Below, piece by piece: positions 22,165 to 33,119 of a stretch of 64,000 nt of DNA. The translations under genes were made by a program, and so were the position numbers. Under the pieces are notes generated by a model. That model saw only the letters and a program-made list of their open reading frames with translations. It searched no databases and was not told the origin of the DNA. The DNA is from Gigantopelta aegis. Taxonomy: Eukaryota; Mollusca; Gastropoda; Neomphalida; Peltospiridae. Each line of letters opens with the position of its first letter. Positions within the stretch are counted from its first letter, which is position 1. Location of the stretch: contig NC_054703.1 in assembly GCF_016097555.1 (NCBI RefSeq), positions 12,721,170-12,785,169 of the forward strand, read 5' to 3'.

Positions 22165-22890
22165 CTAGGCTCCCTTAATTGGGATGGTGATACGAAAGTG
22201 TGTCTTTTTATCTATTGCCAATAAAGACACTGTATTTTGTTGGGTACCCAGCCATGTTGGCATCATGGGTAATGAAAAGGCAGATTTTGCTGCCAAGTCT
22301 GCTTTGGATTTGCCTCATGCCAGGGTTGGTGTACCTTATACTGATTTTAAATATTGTATCAACCAATTTATCTTTTCGACTTGACAACGTGATTGGTACG
22401 GTGAGGTTGCGAACAAGCTTCATGCTATCAAGCCGGTCTTGGGAGAGTGGCAGTCCTCCTATAGACAGTACAGGAAGGATGAAATAGTCTTGTGTCGTGC
22501 CCGTATCGGTCATACTCACTTGACCCATTCATTTATCTTAAAGAAAAATCCTCCAGCTCAGTGTGAGCACTGTCAGTGTCTTCTGACGGTGCGTCACATT
22601 TTGGTGGAGTGTCAGTTTCTGAAAGAAATTCGAAAAGATATATTTGGACCACGAACTGTGAATTTTTATTGCAGTTTTTACGTGATACTTTTATTCTAAA
22701 TTTTAATGTTATATATCTGTGATATTTGTATTTTTACAGTTCTTTACACTGTTTTTGTTTAACTGTTGGATTTTCATATTGATGTTGATCATCACTTTAC
22801 CATAGTTTGACACCCAATAGCCGATGTATTTTTCGTGCTGGGGTGTCGTTAAAAATTCATTCATTCACTGATCCATTCATTCATTCCCAT
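22165..22890 (+). mobile_element. RNase H-bearing LINE, 3' end with ATTC tail
   Basis: The end of the RNase H domain (CWVPSHVGIMGNEKADFAAK) is followed by the C-terminal region with THLTHSFILKKNPPAQCEHC and a CxxC...H...C finger (CEHCQCLLTVRHILVEC). Frame changes break it at least once (near 22385). The 3' UTR ends tgacacccaatagccgatg, then gtgctggggtgtcgttaaa, then an ATTC-type tail. RNase H in a non-LTR element points to an I/Jockey-like group. The tail resembles the T2 SINE tail. Confidence 0.75.
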
Positions 22891-22894
22891 GTCT

Positions 22895-23222
22895 TGTGTC
22901 AAACACAGTCCGAGCCCGTGTTCTATTTCCCGTAAAAGTGTTCACAGGACCTGGTAATAAAATGAATGCTTGTGGGTAAAAACTAAATCAACGCGTACTG
23001 GTTATGAAGTAAAATACGTGAAACTCAAAAAACTTATGGGCATTGTTTGTAATTTATTAATAAACAGAAAACGTAACAAACTGCGCTAATAAACTGAATA
23101 AACTTACCGAACAACAATTAGGTTTACGGAAAGGATGTGAACACCAGAAAGCCATTCTGACCTGTTGTCCGGACTATTATGTACGATGATATACGGACCG
23201 CGATTAATTGTCTTAAAATATG
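22895..23222 (-). other. Block E copy 2: candidate first exon of ZNF copy 1
   Basis: On the minus strand the conserved part runs from the tccggacaacaggtcag region to gttgttcg and is followed by GTAAGT at 23107, a good 5' splice site. It lies 2.9 kb upstream of the acceptor of the 12-finger gene on the same strand. No open frame is conserved between copies, so the exon would be untranslated. The plus-strand landmarks are aaacacagtccgagcccgtg and tccggactattatgtacgat. Confidence 0.5.
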
Positions 23223-23274
23223 AGAACAAGGCAGAGAAACCAATTTTGCACACAGTAACATGCAGTCATTTGCA

Positions 23275-23722
23275 AGGGGCCGTTTGGGGCGAGACGTAGC
23301 TAAGTTGTATAGCGCTCATCTGATGCACGAACCAGGATCGATCCCCATCTGTGTGCCCGCTAGTCTGATGCACGACCCAGGATCGATCCCCGTCTGTGTG
23401 TCCGCCTGTCGGATAGTGCATATAAAAGATCCATTGCTGGAAATTAAAAAAAGATGGTACTACATGATCTCGCTGAAGCTGTCGTTCCAGCTAGTTCACC
23501 ACGACTGGTATATAAAAGGCCGTGGTATGTACTACCCTGTCTGTGGGATGGTGCATATAAAAAATACCTTGCTGCTAATCGAAAAGAGTAGCCCATGAAA
23601 TGGCGACAGTGGGTTTCCTCTCTCAATATCAGTGTGGTCCATAACCATATGTCCGATGTCATATAACCGTAAATAAAATGTGTTGAGTGCGTGGTTAAAT
23701 AAAACATTCCTTTCTTTTCTTT
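23275..23722 (+). mobile_element. SINE, S1 type with duplicated B-box region
   Basis: The gcacgacccaggatcgatcc region is present twice (about 23325 and 23370). A short body piece then precedes the normal body and T1 tail (ataaccgtaaataaaatgtg), which ends in a TTCTTT run. Confidence 0.75.
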
Positions 23723-23784
23723 TGCTGAAGCGGGTTTCTCTTCTTATTATCTGTGGTACCTGATCATACAACGTTAAAAGTTAA

Positions 23785-24150
23785 AGTTTGTTTTGTTTAA
23801 CGACACCACTAGATATTGAACATGTATATATACATTGATTTATTAATCATCGGCTATTGGATGACATGTACTATTTAACGACGCACTCAACACATTTTAT
23901 TTACGGTTATATGGCGTCAGACATATGGTTAAGGACCACACATACATTGAGAGAGGAAACCCGCCGTCGCCATTTCATGGGCTACTCTTTTCGATTAGCA
24001 GCAAGGAATCTTTTATATGCACCATCCCACAGACAGGGTAGTACATACCACGGCCTTTGTTACACCAGTTGTGGAGCACGGGCTGGAACGAGAAATAGCC
24101 CAATGGGTCCACCAACGGGGCTATTGGATGGCAAACATTTGGTAATTTGA
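23785..24150 (-). mobile_element. SINE S2 tail carrying a nested S1 SINE
   Basis: The S2 T2-tail (taacgacaccactagat, cggctattggatgaca) is interrupted by an S1 (T1 tail ttatttacggttatatggcg through head ccaatgggtccaccaacg; about 23868-24118). The S2 then resumes with ctattggatggcaaacattt. The repeated ctattggatg(a/g)ca is the target duplication. Confidence 0.75.
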
Positions 24151-24404
24151 CACAATATGAGTCAATATCAAAATTGGTAACATTTTGGGTCCCGGTTCTA
24201 AATTATATTATAAAATGTATATATTTTCCAGGGTTTTTTTTACAGAATATTACTTTGACATTAATACACGAAACCACACATATTTGTAATATATTTTGGA
24301 TATTAGTATTTAGTATTTTATTTCAGAAATTGTGCCGAAATATCATGTCCCTTTTAACCGTTTTATTCATTAAATATAAGATTATACGTGTTGATATTAG
24401 GGTG

Positions 24405-25035
24405 TATACTACCAAATCAAATCCCATAGATGACAATAGTAACATATGTCGCTAACACTCCTACCTGCAACGTATCAATCGATATAAACACCACAGATTT
24501 AAATACTACCACCCCTCACCCTTAAAGGGACATACCCTAGTTTCAACCCGTGAAAATTAACACTATGTTTAGTTAAAGGGATAGACCCTAGTTTCAACCC
24601 GTGAAAATTAACACTAAGTTTAGTTAATCTACAAACCTGAAACACATTTCGATAAAGTTACAATTGAGTGAAACATGAGTCTGTGACTTTGAAATGGTGA
24701 AATACCCTCCGAAAACGGACTAAAACTCGACTCCAATACTGTTACTTCTTAGAAGCACGTGCGTTTTTAAAAATATGAGAAATGCATTTTGTGATATTAA
24801 AAACACCAATACAAGTTGACTAAAGACACATCGAATGTACGGAAATTGATAATCTAAACCATAAAATCTAAGTAAAGTATGATTTCAGTTATCAAAAACG
24901 GCTCTAATAGTCAAAAATATATCTTAGTGTTTAAAAACTAGGGTATGTCCCTTTAAAGTGAATCAGAGAAAAATCAGGGGGTCAAGCTGCTCATTTCTGA
25001 GATAACGGGTAACGTCTATGACTACCCTGGTTCCG
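24405..25035 (+). repeat. Repeat R5, interrupted by MITE A
   Basis: The parts 24405-24521 and 24957-25035 correspond to a continuous copy at 28928-29118. Landmarks are accaaatcaaatcccatag, atcaatcgatataaacacca and agataacgggtaacgtctat. The family is unknown; it may be the 3' end of a LINE, because a LINE C-terminal fragment precedes the second copy. Confidence 0.65.
24522..24956 (+). mobile_element. T2-type MITE, family A, full length
   Basis: It is bounded by TTAA, with inverted ends ttaaagggacataccctagt and actagggtatgtccctttaa. About 45 bp of the left end is repeated internally at 24566 (agggatagaccctagtttca). The paralogous R5 copy at 28928 lacks it. Confidence 0.85.
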
Positions 25036-25065
25036 CACAAAATTCGAGTACCTTTTTTTATTTGG

Positions 25066-25600
25066 GTCGGTCTAGGATCGATCCCCGTTAGTGGGCCTAT
25101 TGCGCTATTCCTCGCTCCAGCTAGTGCACCACGACTGGTATATCAAAGGCCGTGGTATGTGTTATCCTGTCTTTGGGATGGTGCATATAAAAGATCCCTT
25201 GATCCCTCAATATTTGTGTGTGTGTGCCCCTGCGTGTGCTGTAACCTCACCGTGGTGCAGGGGTGTAACATTCTCTTTGAGAATGGCCAATACAGCACAA
25301 AATTTAAGTTTTGAGTAATATTCAGTATCCATAAAATTCTGTGATATTTGTGTTTTTGCACAGTTCTTTACACTGTTTTTGAATTTTTATATTGATGTTG
25401 ATCATCACTTTATTTATTTGCATTACCATAGTTTGACACCCAATAGCCGATGTATTTTTCGTGCTGGGGTGTCGTTAAACATTCATTCATTCATTCATTC
25501 ATTCAATATTTGTGTGGTCCTTAATCATATGTCCGACGCCATATAACCGTAAATAAAATGTGTTGAGTGCGTCGTTAAACAAAACATTTCCTTCCTTCCT
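25066..25600 (+). mobile_element. SINE S1 split by a LINE 3' end
   Basis: The head and body (ggatcgatccccgttagtgg to aaaagatcccttgatccctc) and the T1 tail (gtggtccttaatcatatgtc to aacaaaacatttccttcc) are separated at 25221-25502. Confidence 0.85.
25221..25502 (+). mobile_element. 5'-truncated RNase H-type LINE 3' end, inserted in a SINE
   Basis: The insertion of 282 bp ends in (ATTC)n and is flanked by the 14-bp duplication tcaatatttgtgtg (25207-25220 and 25503-25516). Its last 190 bp match the 3' end of the LINE at 22165-22890 (gttgatcatcactttat, acacccaatagccgatgtat). Confidence 0.85.
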
Positions 25601-25604
25601 AATA

Positions 25605-26250
25605 GTGGGTGCCACCCAATATAAAATCCTGGCTACGCCAGTGGCTCAGGCACAACACCACCATTTGTCACGTCGTTGCTTGTTGTAGCTGCTTAATATA
25701 GTTTGGTTTAAGAAAGTTAATCATAAACAAAAATACTACAAAATTGTGATACTTATATAAAATATTTCTTTGATGATTTCACGTAGGTCGACCTCTGTAG
25801 TATTTAAATAACCCATTAGTTTGAAGATACTTGCTATATGTAGTACTAACTTAACAACTGTGCATGTGGTATAGTACCACTTGTATAACAGCAACACAAG
25901 GCGATGTTCAGGCATGGGGGTTGTTAACAGAACATTTTCATGATCGACCTATGTTGATTTTCCATACGGTACTCGCCTTTCGAGAGCACTCCCTACAGTC
26001 GCATGACCCTCTCGGGTAGTGCTGTATTTTTCACAGAATATATTGGGACTTGGAAATTGTATTGAACTGCACGGAGTAATTAATGGTGGTGTGTAACCTT
26101 CAACGACTTAAAGGTAGTTTGGTAATTTAACATACAATATATAAACCAAACTACGAGGCATACATATAAATACTCAAACCCCTCCACCGAAGCATTAACA
26201 ATACGGTCACATTACATTACATACATTTATTTACTGACCAGATAATTTTA
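25605..26250. other. No gene recognised
   Basis: A remnant of a 'cagtggcgta' inverted-repeat element is visible at 25622-25660 (atcctggctacgccagtgg). The rest shows no ORF or repeat module I can name. Confidence 0.4.
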
Positions 26251-26254
26251 TATT

Positions 26255-26401
26255 AGTTAGTGAGAGAGATGTCCCGTAGTGGTTTTACACCTACCCAGTG
26301 AGTCATTAAACTCACTTTGAGTGGGAGCCGATACCGGGAGGTGAACCGAGTACCTAACAACCTCATGTCTGATGGCTTAACCACTGCGCTACTGAGGCCG
26401 G
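26255..26401 (-). mobile_element. SINE, S4 type head
   Basis: The minus strand carries gcctcagtagcgcagtggtt, the B-box-like region and gtaggtgtaaaaccacta. The T3 tail is missing. Confidence 0.7.
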
Positions 26402-26519
26402 TGAGCTGCTAGAGGGAGGGAACGCCCGCCAGTGTGATGGGGGGAGGTGGGAGTGAGGGCAAAGAGGCAGCACAACTGTCAGGGGCGGCTCTTTCTGACT
26501 CACCAGTTGAAGCCAGCCG

Positions 26520-27832
26520 TGACTCGACCTAGCCAGCCCGACCTGCCAAGTCAAACAAAGTAACTCGACCTAGCCAGCCCAACATGACAAGTCGGACAAA
26601 GTGACTTGACCTAGCCAGCCCGATCTGCCAAGTCAGACAAAGTGACTTGACCTAGCCTGCCCGATCTGCCAAGTCAGACAAAGTGACTTGACCTAGCCAG
26701 CCCGATCTGCCAAATCAAACAAAGTGACTCGACCTAGCCAGTCCGACCACCCAAGTCAAACAATGTGACTCGACCTAGCCAGCCCGACCACCCAAGTCAA
26801 ACAAAGTGACTCGACCTAGCCAGCCCGACCTGCCAAGTCAGACAAAGTGACTCGACCTAGCCAGCCCGACCTGCCAAGTCAGACAAAGTGACTCGACCTA
26901 GCCAGCCCGACCTGTCAAGTCTAGACAAAGTGACTCGACCTAGCCAGCCCGATCTGCCAAGTCAGACAAAGTGACTCGACCTAGCCAGCCCGATCTGCCA
27001 AGTCAGACAAAGTGACTAGCCAGCCCGACCTGCCAAGTCAGACAAAGTGACTCGAACTAGCCAGCCCGACAAAGTAACTCGACCTAGCCAGGCGGACCTG
27101 CCAAGTCAGACAAAGTGACTCTAACTAGCCAGCCCGACCTGCCAAGTCAGACAAAGTGACTCGACCTAGGCAGACCGACCTGCCAAGTCAAACAAAGTGA
27201 CTCGACCTAGCCAGTCCGACCACCCAAGTCAAACAAAGTGACTCGACCTAGCCAGCCCGACCTGCCAAGTCAAACAAAGTGACGCGACCTAGCCAGCCCG
27301 ACCTGCCAAGTCAAACAAAGTGACTCGACCTAGCCAGTCCGACCACCCAAGTCAAACAAAGTGACTCGACCTAGCCAGCCCGACCTGTCAAGTCAAACAA
27401 AGTGACTCGACCTAGCCAGTCCGACCACCCAAGTCCAACAAAGTGACTCGACCTAGCCAGCCCGACCTGCCAAGTCAAACAAAGTGACTCGACCTAGCCA
27501 GTCCGACCACCCAAGTCGAACAAAGTGACTCGACCTAGCCAGCCCGACCTGCCAAGTCAGACAAAGTGACTCGACCTAGCCAGTCCGACCACCCAAGTCA
27601 GACAAAGTGACTCGACCTAGCCAGTCCGACCACCCAAGTCAGACAAAGTGACTCTACCTAGCCAGCCCGACCTGCCAAGTCAGACAAACTGACTCTACCT
27701 AGCCAGCCCGACCTGCCAAGTCAGACAAAGTGACTCTACCTAGCCAGCCCGACCTGCCAAGTCAAACAAAGTGATTCGGCCTAGCCAGTCCGACCTGCCA
27801 AGTAAAACAAAGTGACTCGACCTAGCCAGTGT
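26520..27832. repeat. 41-bp minisatellite, about 32 copies
   Basis: The unit runs gacaaagtgactcgacctag followed by ccagcccgacctgccaagtca. Two unit variants alternate in blocks: cccgacctgccaag and tccgaccacccaag. GC content is far above the surroundings. The flanks share cagttgaagccagc(c/t)gtga (26499 and 27834), so the array sits inside, or grew from, a sequence duplicated at its borders. Confidence 0.95.
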
Positions 27833-28040
27833 ACAGTTGAAGCCAGCTGTGACACCCGACGTGATGGTGGTTGATGATCTGACCAGCCCCGACTCACGTC
27901 CAACTTCAGCTCCACGGGCTCACGTCCGCACCGATGGTGAGCACCGTGTTGAACAAGTGACCGTGAAGGACCAGCTGTACAAACCACCAGCTAGCCAGCA
28001 AGAGGAGGGAGCCAGTGAATGCTACATATTTTCCCCTTAG
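27833..28040 (+). other. Possible coding remnant next to the minisatellite
   Basis: A 67-residue frame (MKPAVTPDVMVVDDLTSPDS to ASQQEEGASECY) has protein-like, Pro/Asp-rich composition and GC content unlike the AT-rich surroundings. I do not recognise it. It may be a fragment of a mobile element or gene into which the array expanded. Confidence 0.25.
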
Positions 28041-28043
28041 AAT

Positions 28044-28425
28044 GGGGTAGCCCATGGAGTGGTGGCTTCGGGTTTCCTCTCAAGTATATCTGTGGTCCCA
28101 CTAAATATAACCGTAAATAAAATGCGTAATTAAATAGAACACTTCTTTCTTTCCTCGTTTCATTCTTTCTAGATTGGATAAATGTGTATAAGATACCTTT
28201 TACAACCTTAAAAAAGACCCTAATTTATTTTGGCTCTAATATCAATTGGTTTGGGCCAATGGACAGATAAGTGAATGTTTCTTCCTTAGAATGATGTAGT
28301 CCATGTAGTGGTGGCAGCGGGTTTCCTATCTAATTATATCTGTAGTCCGACGACATATAACCGTAAATTTAATAAAATGTGCTGAGTGAGAAGTTAAATA
28401 GAACACTTATTTCTATCTTCCTTTC
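28044..28425 (+). mobile_element. Two S1 SINE 3'-end fragments in tandem
   Basis: 28044-28160 and 28294-28425 each hold 'gtag(c/t)ccatg(g/t)agtggtgg', then the T1 tail (catataaccgtaaat) and a TTTCTTTCC run. Each is followed by similar flanking DNA (ggctctaat). Confidence 0.65.
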
Positions 28426-28431
28426 TTTCAG

Positions 28432-28768
28432 GAGGCGAGACTTAGCCCAGTGGTAAAGCACTCGCTTGATGCGCGGTCGATTTGGAATCGATTCCCGTCG
28501 GTGGGACCATTGGGCTATTTCTCGCTCCAGCCAGTGCACCACGACTGGTACATCAGAGGCCGTGGTATGTGCTATCCTGTCTATGGGATGGTACATATAA
28601 ATGATCCCTTGCTGCCAATCGAAAAAGAGTAGCCCATTAAGTGGCGACAGCAGGTTTCCTTTTTCAATACCTGTGGTCCTTAACCATATGTCTGACGCCA
28701 TATAACTGTAAATAAAATGTGTTGAGTGCGTCGTTAAATAAAACATTTCCTTCCTTCCTTTCTTTCAT
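28432..28768 (+). mobile_element. SINE, S1 type, full length
   Basis: It has the H1 A-box (cttagcccagtggtaaagca), B-box (ggaatcgattcccgtcggtg), body, T1 tail (ccatataactgtaaataaaa) and a TTCCTTCC tail. It is a good reference copy for the family. Confidence 0.9.
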
Positions 28769-28779
28769 TCTTTCTAGAA

Positions 28780-28930
28780 TGGGGTAAACTTTTACAAGAT
28801 AAACTACACAACGTTAAAAGACACAAATTAATCTTGGCTCTAATTACATACATCGATTCAAATATGTGTAGCTTCTGTCCTACTCAACCAGAAACGTAGG
28901 AACATTTGTTTTATGACCGCTCTAGGGTGA
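28780..28930 (+). mobile_element. L1-like LINE fragment (C-terminal finger region)
   Basis: The translation gives a CSFC...E(H)LFYD segment (NMCSFCPTQPET, one stop, EHLFYDRSRV) that matches the C-terminal region of the LINE at 49.1-51.2 kb. Confidence 0.55.
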
Positions 28931-29118
28931 ATATTACCAAATCAAATCCCACAGACAATAGTAACACATGTGGCTAAAACTCCTACGTGCAGCTATCAAT
29001 CGACTTAAACACCACAGATATAAATACTACCACACCTCACCCTGTGAATCAGAAAAAATCTGGGGGTCAACCTGCTCATTTCAGAGATAACGGGTAGTGT
29101 CTATGACTACCCTAGTCC
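28928..29118 (+). repeat. Repeat R5, uninterrupted copy
   Basis: It is continuous over the point where the 24.4-kb copy carries MITE A (cacacctcaccc|tgtgaatcag). See 24405. Confidence 0.65.
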
Positions 29119-29119
29119 T

Positions 29120-29660
29120 GTTTTTTGGGGGTTTTTTTTTACATGTACCCCATACTGGTTTTTCAAGCACAAGGCTACTTGACACAGTGGTACTAGATGA
29201 AATAAAATTGCATACATCGTTTACCCAGATGAAACCTTTTTTTTTTTTTTTTACAACCAACACATTTTTATTACCAATCACAGGACTTGTGGTGTTAACT
29301 TCTCTATCAAAAGGTGGGTGCACCTTGAACTTTGACTCAGCCGGAAGTTATTTGGTTTAGTACTACTTCTAAAGAGACTGAAAATTAAAAACAAAAAAGT
29401 GAACACATTCATTATAACAAGAACATAGTTTATTTGGTTCCGTACAGAATTCACATACGTTTATTAATACAAAAATCTAACCTAAATACAAAAACAATTA
29501 AGAATATGATAAAAGGCAAGATAGAAAATGAAACATGTACTATATTTAAAATGAGCATTGGTCAGTACAACGAATTTAATAAAAACTGGGAGTTTTTGCT
29601 CAAACTGTAGAGAAATAACAAAAACTGATATAAACTGCAGGTTCGGTAAAGCTTCCTTTC
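29120..29660. other. AT-rich interval without gene
   Basis: T runs (29136, 29238) and no protein-like frame. The plus-strand frame at 29097-29360 spans these runs and is not supported. Confidence 0.45.
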
Positions 29661-29666
29661 AGGTCA

Positions 29667-29741
29667 GGGCCGAAGCGATCTTAGCTATGCACTTAAGGTG
29701 ATCTTTGGGCTAAGATTGCTTCGTGGAACGGGGCCCTGGTG
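29667..29741. mobile_element. Short foldback MITE
   Basis: Inverted ends cagggccgaagcgatcttag and ctaagattgcttcgtg...ggccctg enclose about 25 bp. The arms differ by an indel. The type (ccacgaagc.atcttagc arms) is widespread in marine invertebrate DNA as I recall it. Confidence 0.6.
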
Positions 29742-29965
29742 CACATTCAGAACAAGCTGTTGTAGCACACGCCTGTCATGGGTTTAAATGTTTTCTTTTA
29801 TTCTGGATCCCAATTTGTCTTATAATTCCTATTCTATTTATGGTACCTTCCATCCACTGCCCTGAAAATGACTATTAAACTTGATTCTACATGTGTGCAT
29901 TTATTAAAAAAACAAAAAAACTACAAAAACAACAACAAAAAACAAACCCCACGGACATTATTAAA

Positions 29966-30480
29966 GCGACAGACCCTAGTTTTAACCTTTTAAAATGGGC
30001 ACTAATTTCATTAATCTGTAAACGACGCCACTAGAGCACATTGATTTTTTATCTTATCATCGGCTATTGGACGACAAACATATGGTCATTCTGACACTGT
30101 TTTTGGGTGTTGTTTTTTTAGAGGAAACCCGCTGTCACCACATAGGCCATTCTTTTACGACAGGCAGCAAGGGATCTTATATTTGCGCTTCCCATAGGCA
30201 GGATAGCACAAACCATGGCCTTTGTTGAAACAGTTATGGATCACTGGTCGGTGCAAGTGGTGCGGAGCACTCACTCAGGGTTTGAAGTCGGCATCTGGAT
30301 TAAAAATCCCATGCCTCGACTGGAATCCGAACCCAGTACCTACCAGCCTATAGACCGATGGCCCAACCACGACGCCACCGAGGCCGGTTCGGACATTAAA
30401 GCGACAGACCATAGTTTTAACCTTTTTAAAATGAGCACTAATTTCATTAATCTGTAAACATGTAATATATACTGATGCAA
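29966..30480 (+). repeat. MITE A-like end duplicated on both sides of an S3 SINE
   Basis: A ~68-bp block (attaaagcgacagaccctag to catta atctgtaaac) occurs at 29958-30022 and again, with about four differences, at 30388-30460. The S3 SINE lies between. The block resembles the MITE A start. Confidence 0.6.
30022..30386 (-). mobile_element. SINE, S3 type, full length
   Basis: It reads on plus as T2 tail (cgacgccactagagcacatt), body (aggaaacccgctgtcaccac) and H2 head (accacgacgccaccgaggcc). Confidence 0.85.
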
Positions 30481-30489
30481 AGAAATAAA

Positions 30490-33100
30490 GGATCACACAG
30501 ATAGCAACAAGAAATAATGACTGCATCAAAAATCAATTCATATTTTCAGAAGTTGACTGGGAACATTTAGGCAGCACATTCAACACTACAGACATTCAAT
30601 CCCACATTACAACTTGGTATGAAATACAGACATTACTACACTAGTAGTGAATCAAATTTGGTCTAAAGTTTCCTGTTCCTTTATTCCTTTTCATCAGTAT
30701 ATCTTGATAAAGTTATAACTTTTAAGTGATTAAAGAGTCTATGGTGTTGAAGTGAGGAAATACTATCTAAACATAGACTGGAGCCCATCTCTAGGACAGT
30801 TACAGTTTGATATACTACATGAATATGGTATCTATATGACAAATGGTCTATCGCAGAGTTCACCGAACAGACTCTTGCAAACCAATATATGTGTATATAT
30901 ATATATATATATGTATCTCGAGAATGATTCCTTGTACACAAAGAACCACGATATTCAATGGCACCTGGGATACAGAGTAACATGAATAATACAGGTCCAC
31001 AGAATAAGGATTATCCTATTGGCTAGGTCGATGAAACTAAATTTGGACAGGACCCAACAAACCCAAATGATGATAACTTTGGTACTTTGGCACCACTTTC
31101 ATTTCGATCATTAATTTTTCATTTCCCCATAATTTAGACGCATTGAGTGTGAAATGTGAATAAAAATATTGTTCATGTCGTTTATATACGTAACACGTCT
31201 AACGAGTTCTTCATGTTAAATATGGCCTCCTAAACTGGTAGCAAGTAGTTGTTTTAGCACAAGAGATATATTAATTAATTTTCTTTTGAAAGCAAAGATA
31301 ACATAAATCATAAGCTTTAATCACCGATTTATTTGTTTGATGTATGGACAGTGGTAATCAGTTGGGATTAACGCAGTGATAACACTGCCAGCAACTGGCC
31401 GTATTTACAATCTGACCAATTGTTTAACTAATTACCTGTACGCTTTGATGTTAAACACTATTATTCTTTTTGTTTTTTGTCTTACTCATTGTAGACAGTC
31501 AATAAAATATAAATAAACACAAAGAACGCGTCTTTTACATGTTTATTGCAAACAAAACACCGGCATCTATTGCAATCCGAAAATAGGTAGAAAGCGACAA
31601 CTTGCTCCGAGCATTCTATTTCTAACAGTGAGGCTTCTTAGGATAAAGTTTATTAACAAATATAGCACAAAAATATTATAATTGCTGACCAAGTGTATTT
31701 GAAATAATATTTATATACAATTTATACCAGTAACATTAAAGATAGTTGAATAATATTTGTAGAACGGTGGAACGCATGTGTACATTTTCTACTTGCACCC
31801 CCACATTCCAGAAATGAACTGGGCCGTGCGACCTAACCTACACTAAACGAAAGCTTTCTGAGGTAAAACAAAACTTTAGATATTATTTTGGGTAAAACAC
31901 ATTGTATATAATAATTGAATATTTCATCATTAAAATCTTTAACTGTGTATTCTAATTTTGAGTATTAGATCGATATTCGCTTGTTTCCGAAAACAGAGTG
32001 AAAACCAGCCACGTTCTCAAATTTGGTACGAACCGGAACACTAAACAAAATCGGTTGAAAGTTATAAACCAAAAATTATATGGTAAAAGAAAGTCTTTCG
32101 CCAAATATTTCGCCAACATGGAAATTCTTTCGGCAATTTTTTTTTTTTCTTCCGCAACTGGCACCCTTGGCGAACAACAGCGCGAGCCCTGGGATATATA
32201 ACTGAGATATTTATATGTTTATATATACACAATAGAGATCATAGACAGAGCAAATTCCTCCAAAGTGATTACAAATAACAGGGCAAATCCGTGGTCAAGT
32301 AAACCAATAGGTCATTTTTAGAAACTCATTCAAGTGAGACAAGTTTGGTATCATTTGAAAGGTTATTATCTCTAGTGTCCAATATTACATTAATCCTTTC
32401 TCAGTAGATGTGTTTTAGTCACTTATAATGCAACTAATGCATCAACCATGAATGCAGCAATATTTAAAGAAAAATTCTATTAACACATTTATCAGCATAT
32501 TTTTTATACATAAGTGAGTAGAAATTGAATTTTTATACAGAAATAATCCCAGAAATGTCCTTTGTTAATTGACATAATATATAAAAGACAAATTAATATT
32601 TCAAGCAGACATTTATCCATAATATTTACATATGTTACTCGTGTGTACATCCGACACCAAAATATAACATTTTTTAATCTCCACTTCTGCTAACTGGTTG
32701 TAAAATGTTACTAACTGAGATGCAATGTTAATTTTATATGGTTGATTAAAAAATATAAAAACAATTACTGAATATGTAACAACTGCCATGCTACTGTCGT
32801 GCTATTATAGTGTACGGCCGACACATAAAGCATGTTTATTTTTTTCCAATTTTGAAGCAAAGTATTGATATTTATGCAATGCCAGTATGATGTTAGGAGA
32901 CATTTTTTATAACTAGAGCCAATTATGAATACCAGTATTAATTTTTTTATCCATATAAGTGGATTAAGAGGAATTTATCAAAGTGTGTAAAAGGCAGCTT
33001 CCCGCCAAAAATGTTGTTTATGTTTTAAAAGGTAAAAATTATACTTGCAGCTAACTGTTCATCTCCATAACAAGATAACAAACCCAGTAATTACATTTAC
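30490..33100. other. 2.6-kb AT-rich region with nothing firmly recognised
   Basis: A short (TA)n run is at 30896-30912. A possible transposon terminus (minus strand cagggctcgcgctgttg) lies near 32175-32192. I found no ORF with protein-like composition. Part of the left side may be decayed 3' DNA of the DIRS-type fossil to the right. Confidence 0.4.
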
Positions 33101-33119
33101 TGCCAGAATTATACAAATT

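Noticed and set aside
26520-27832. CRISPR-like appearance of regularly spaced repeats
   Set aside because: The units are contiguous 41-bp tandem repeats without unique spacers, in a eukaryotic context.
29097-29360. Open frame of 87 residues
   Set aside because: It owes its length to two T runs and has no conserved blocks.
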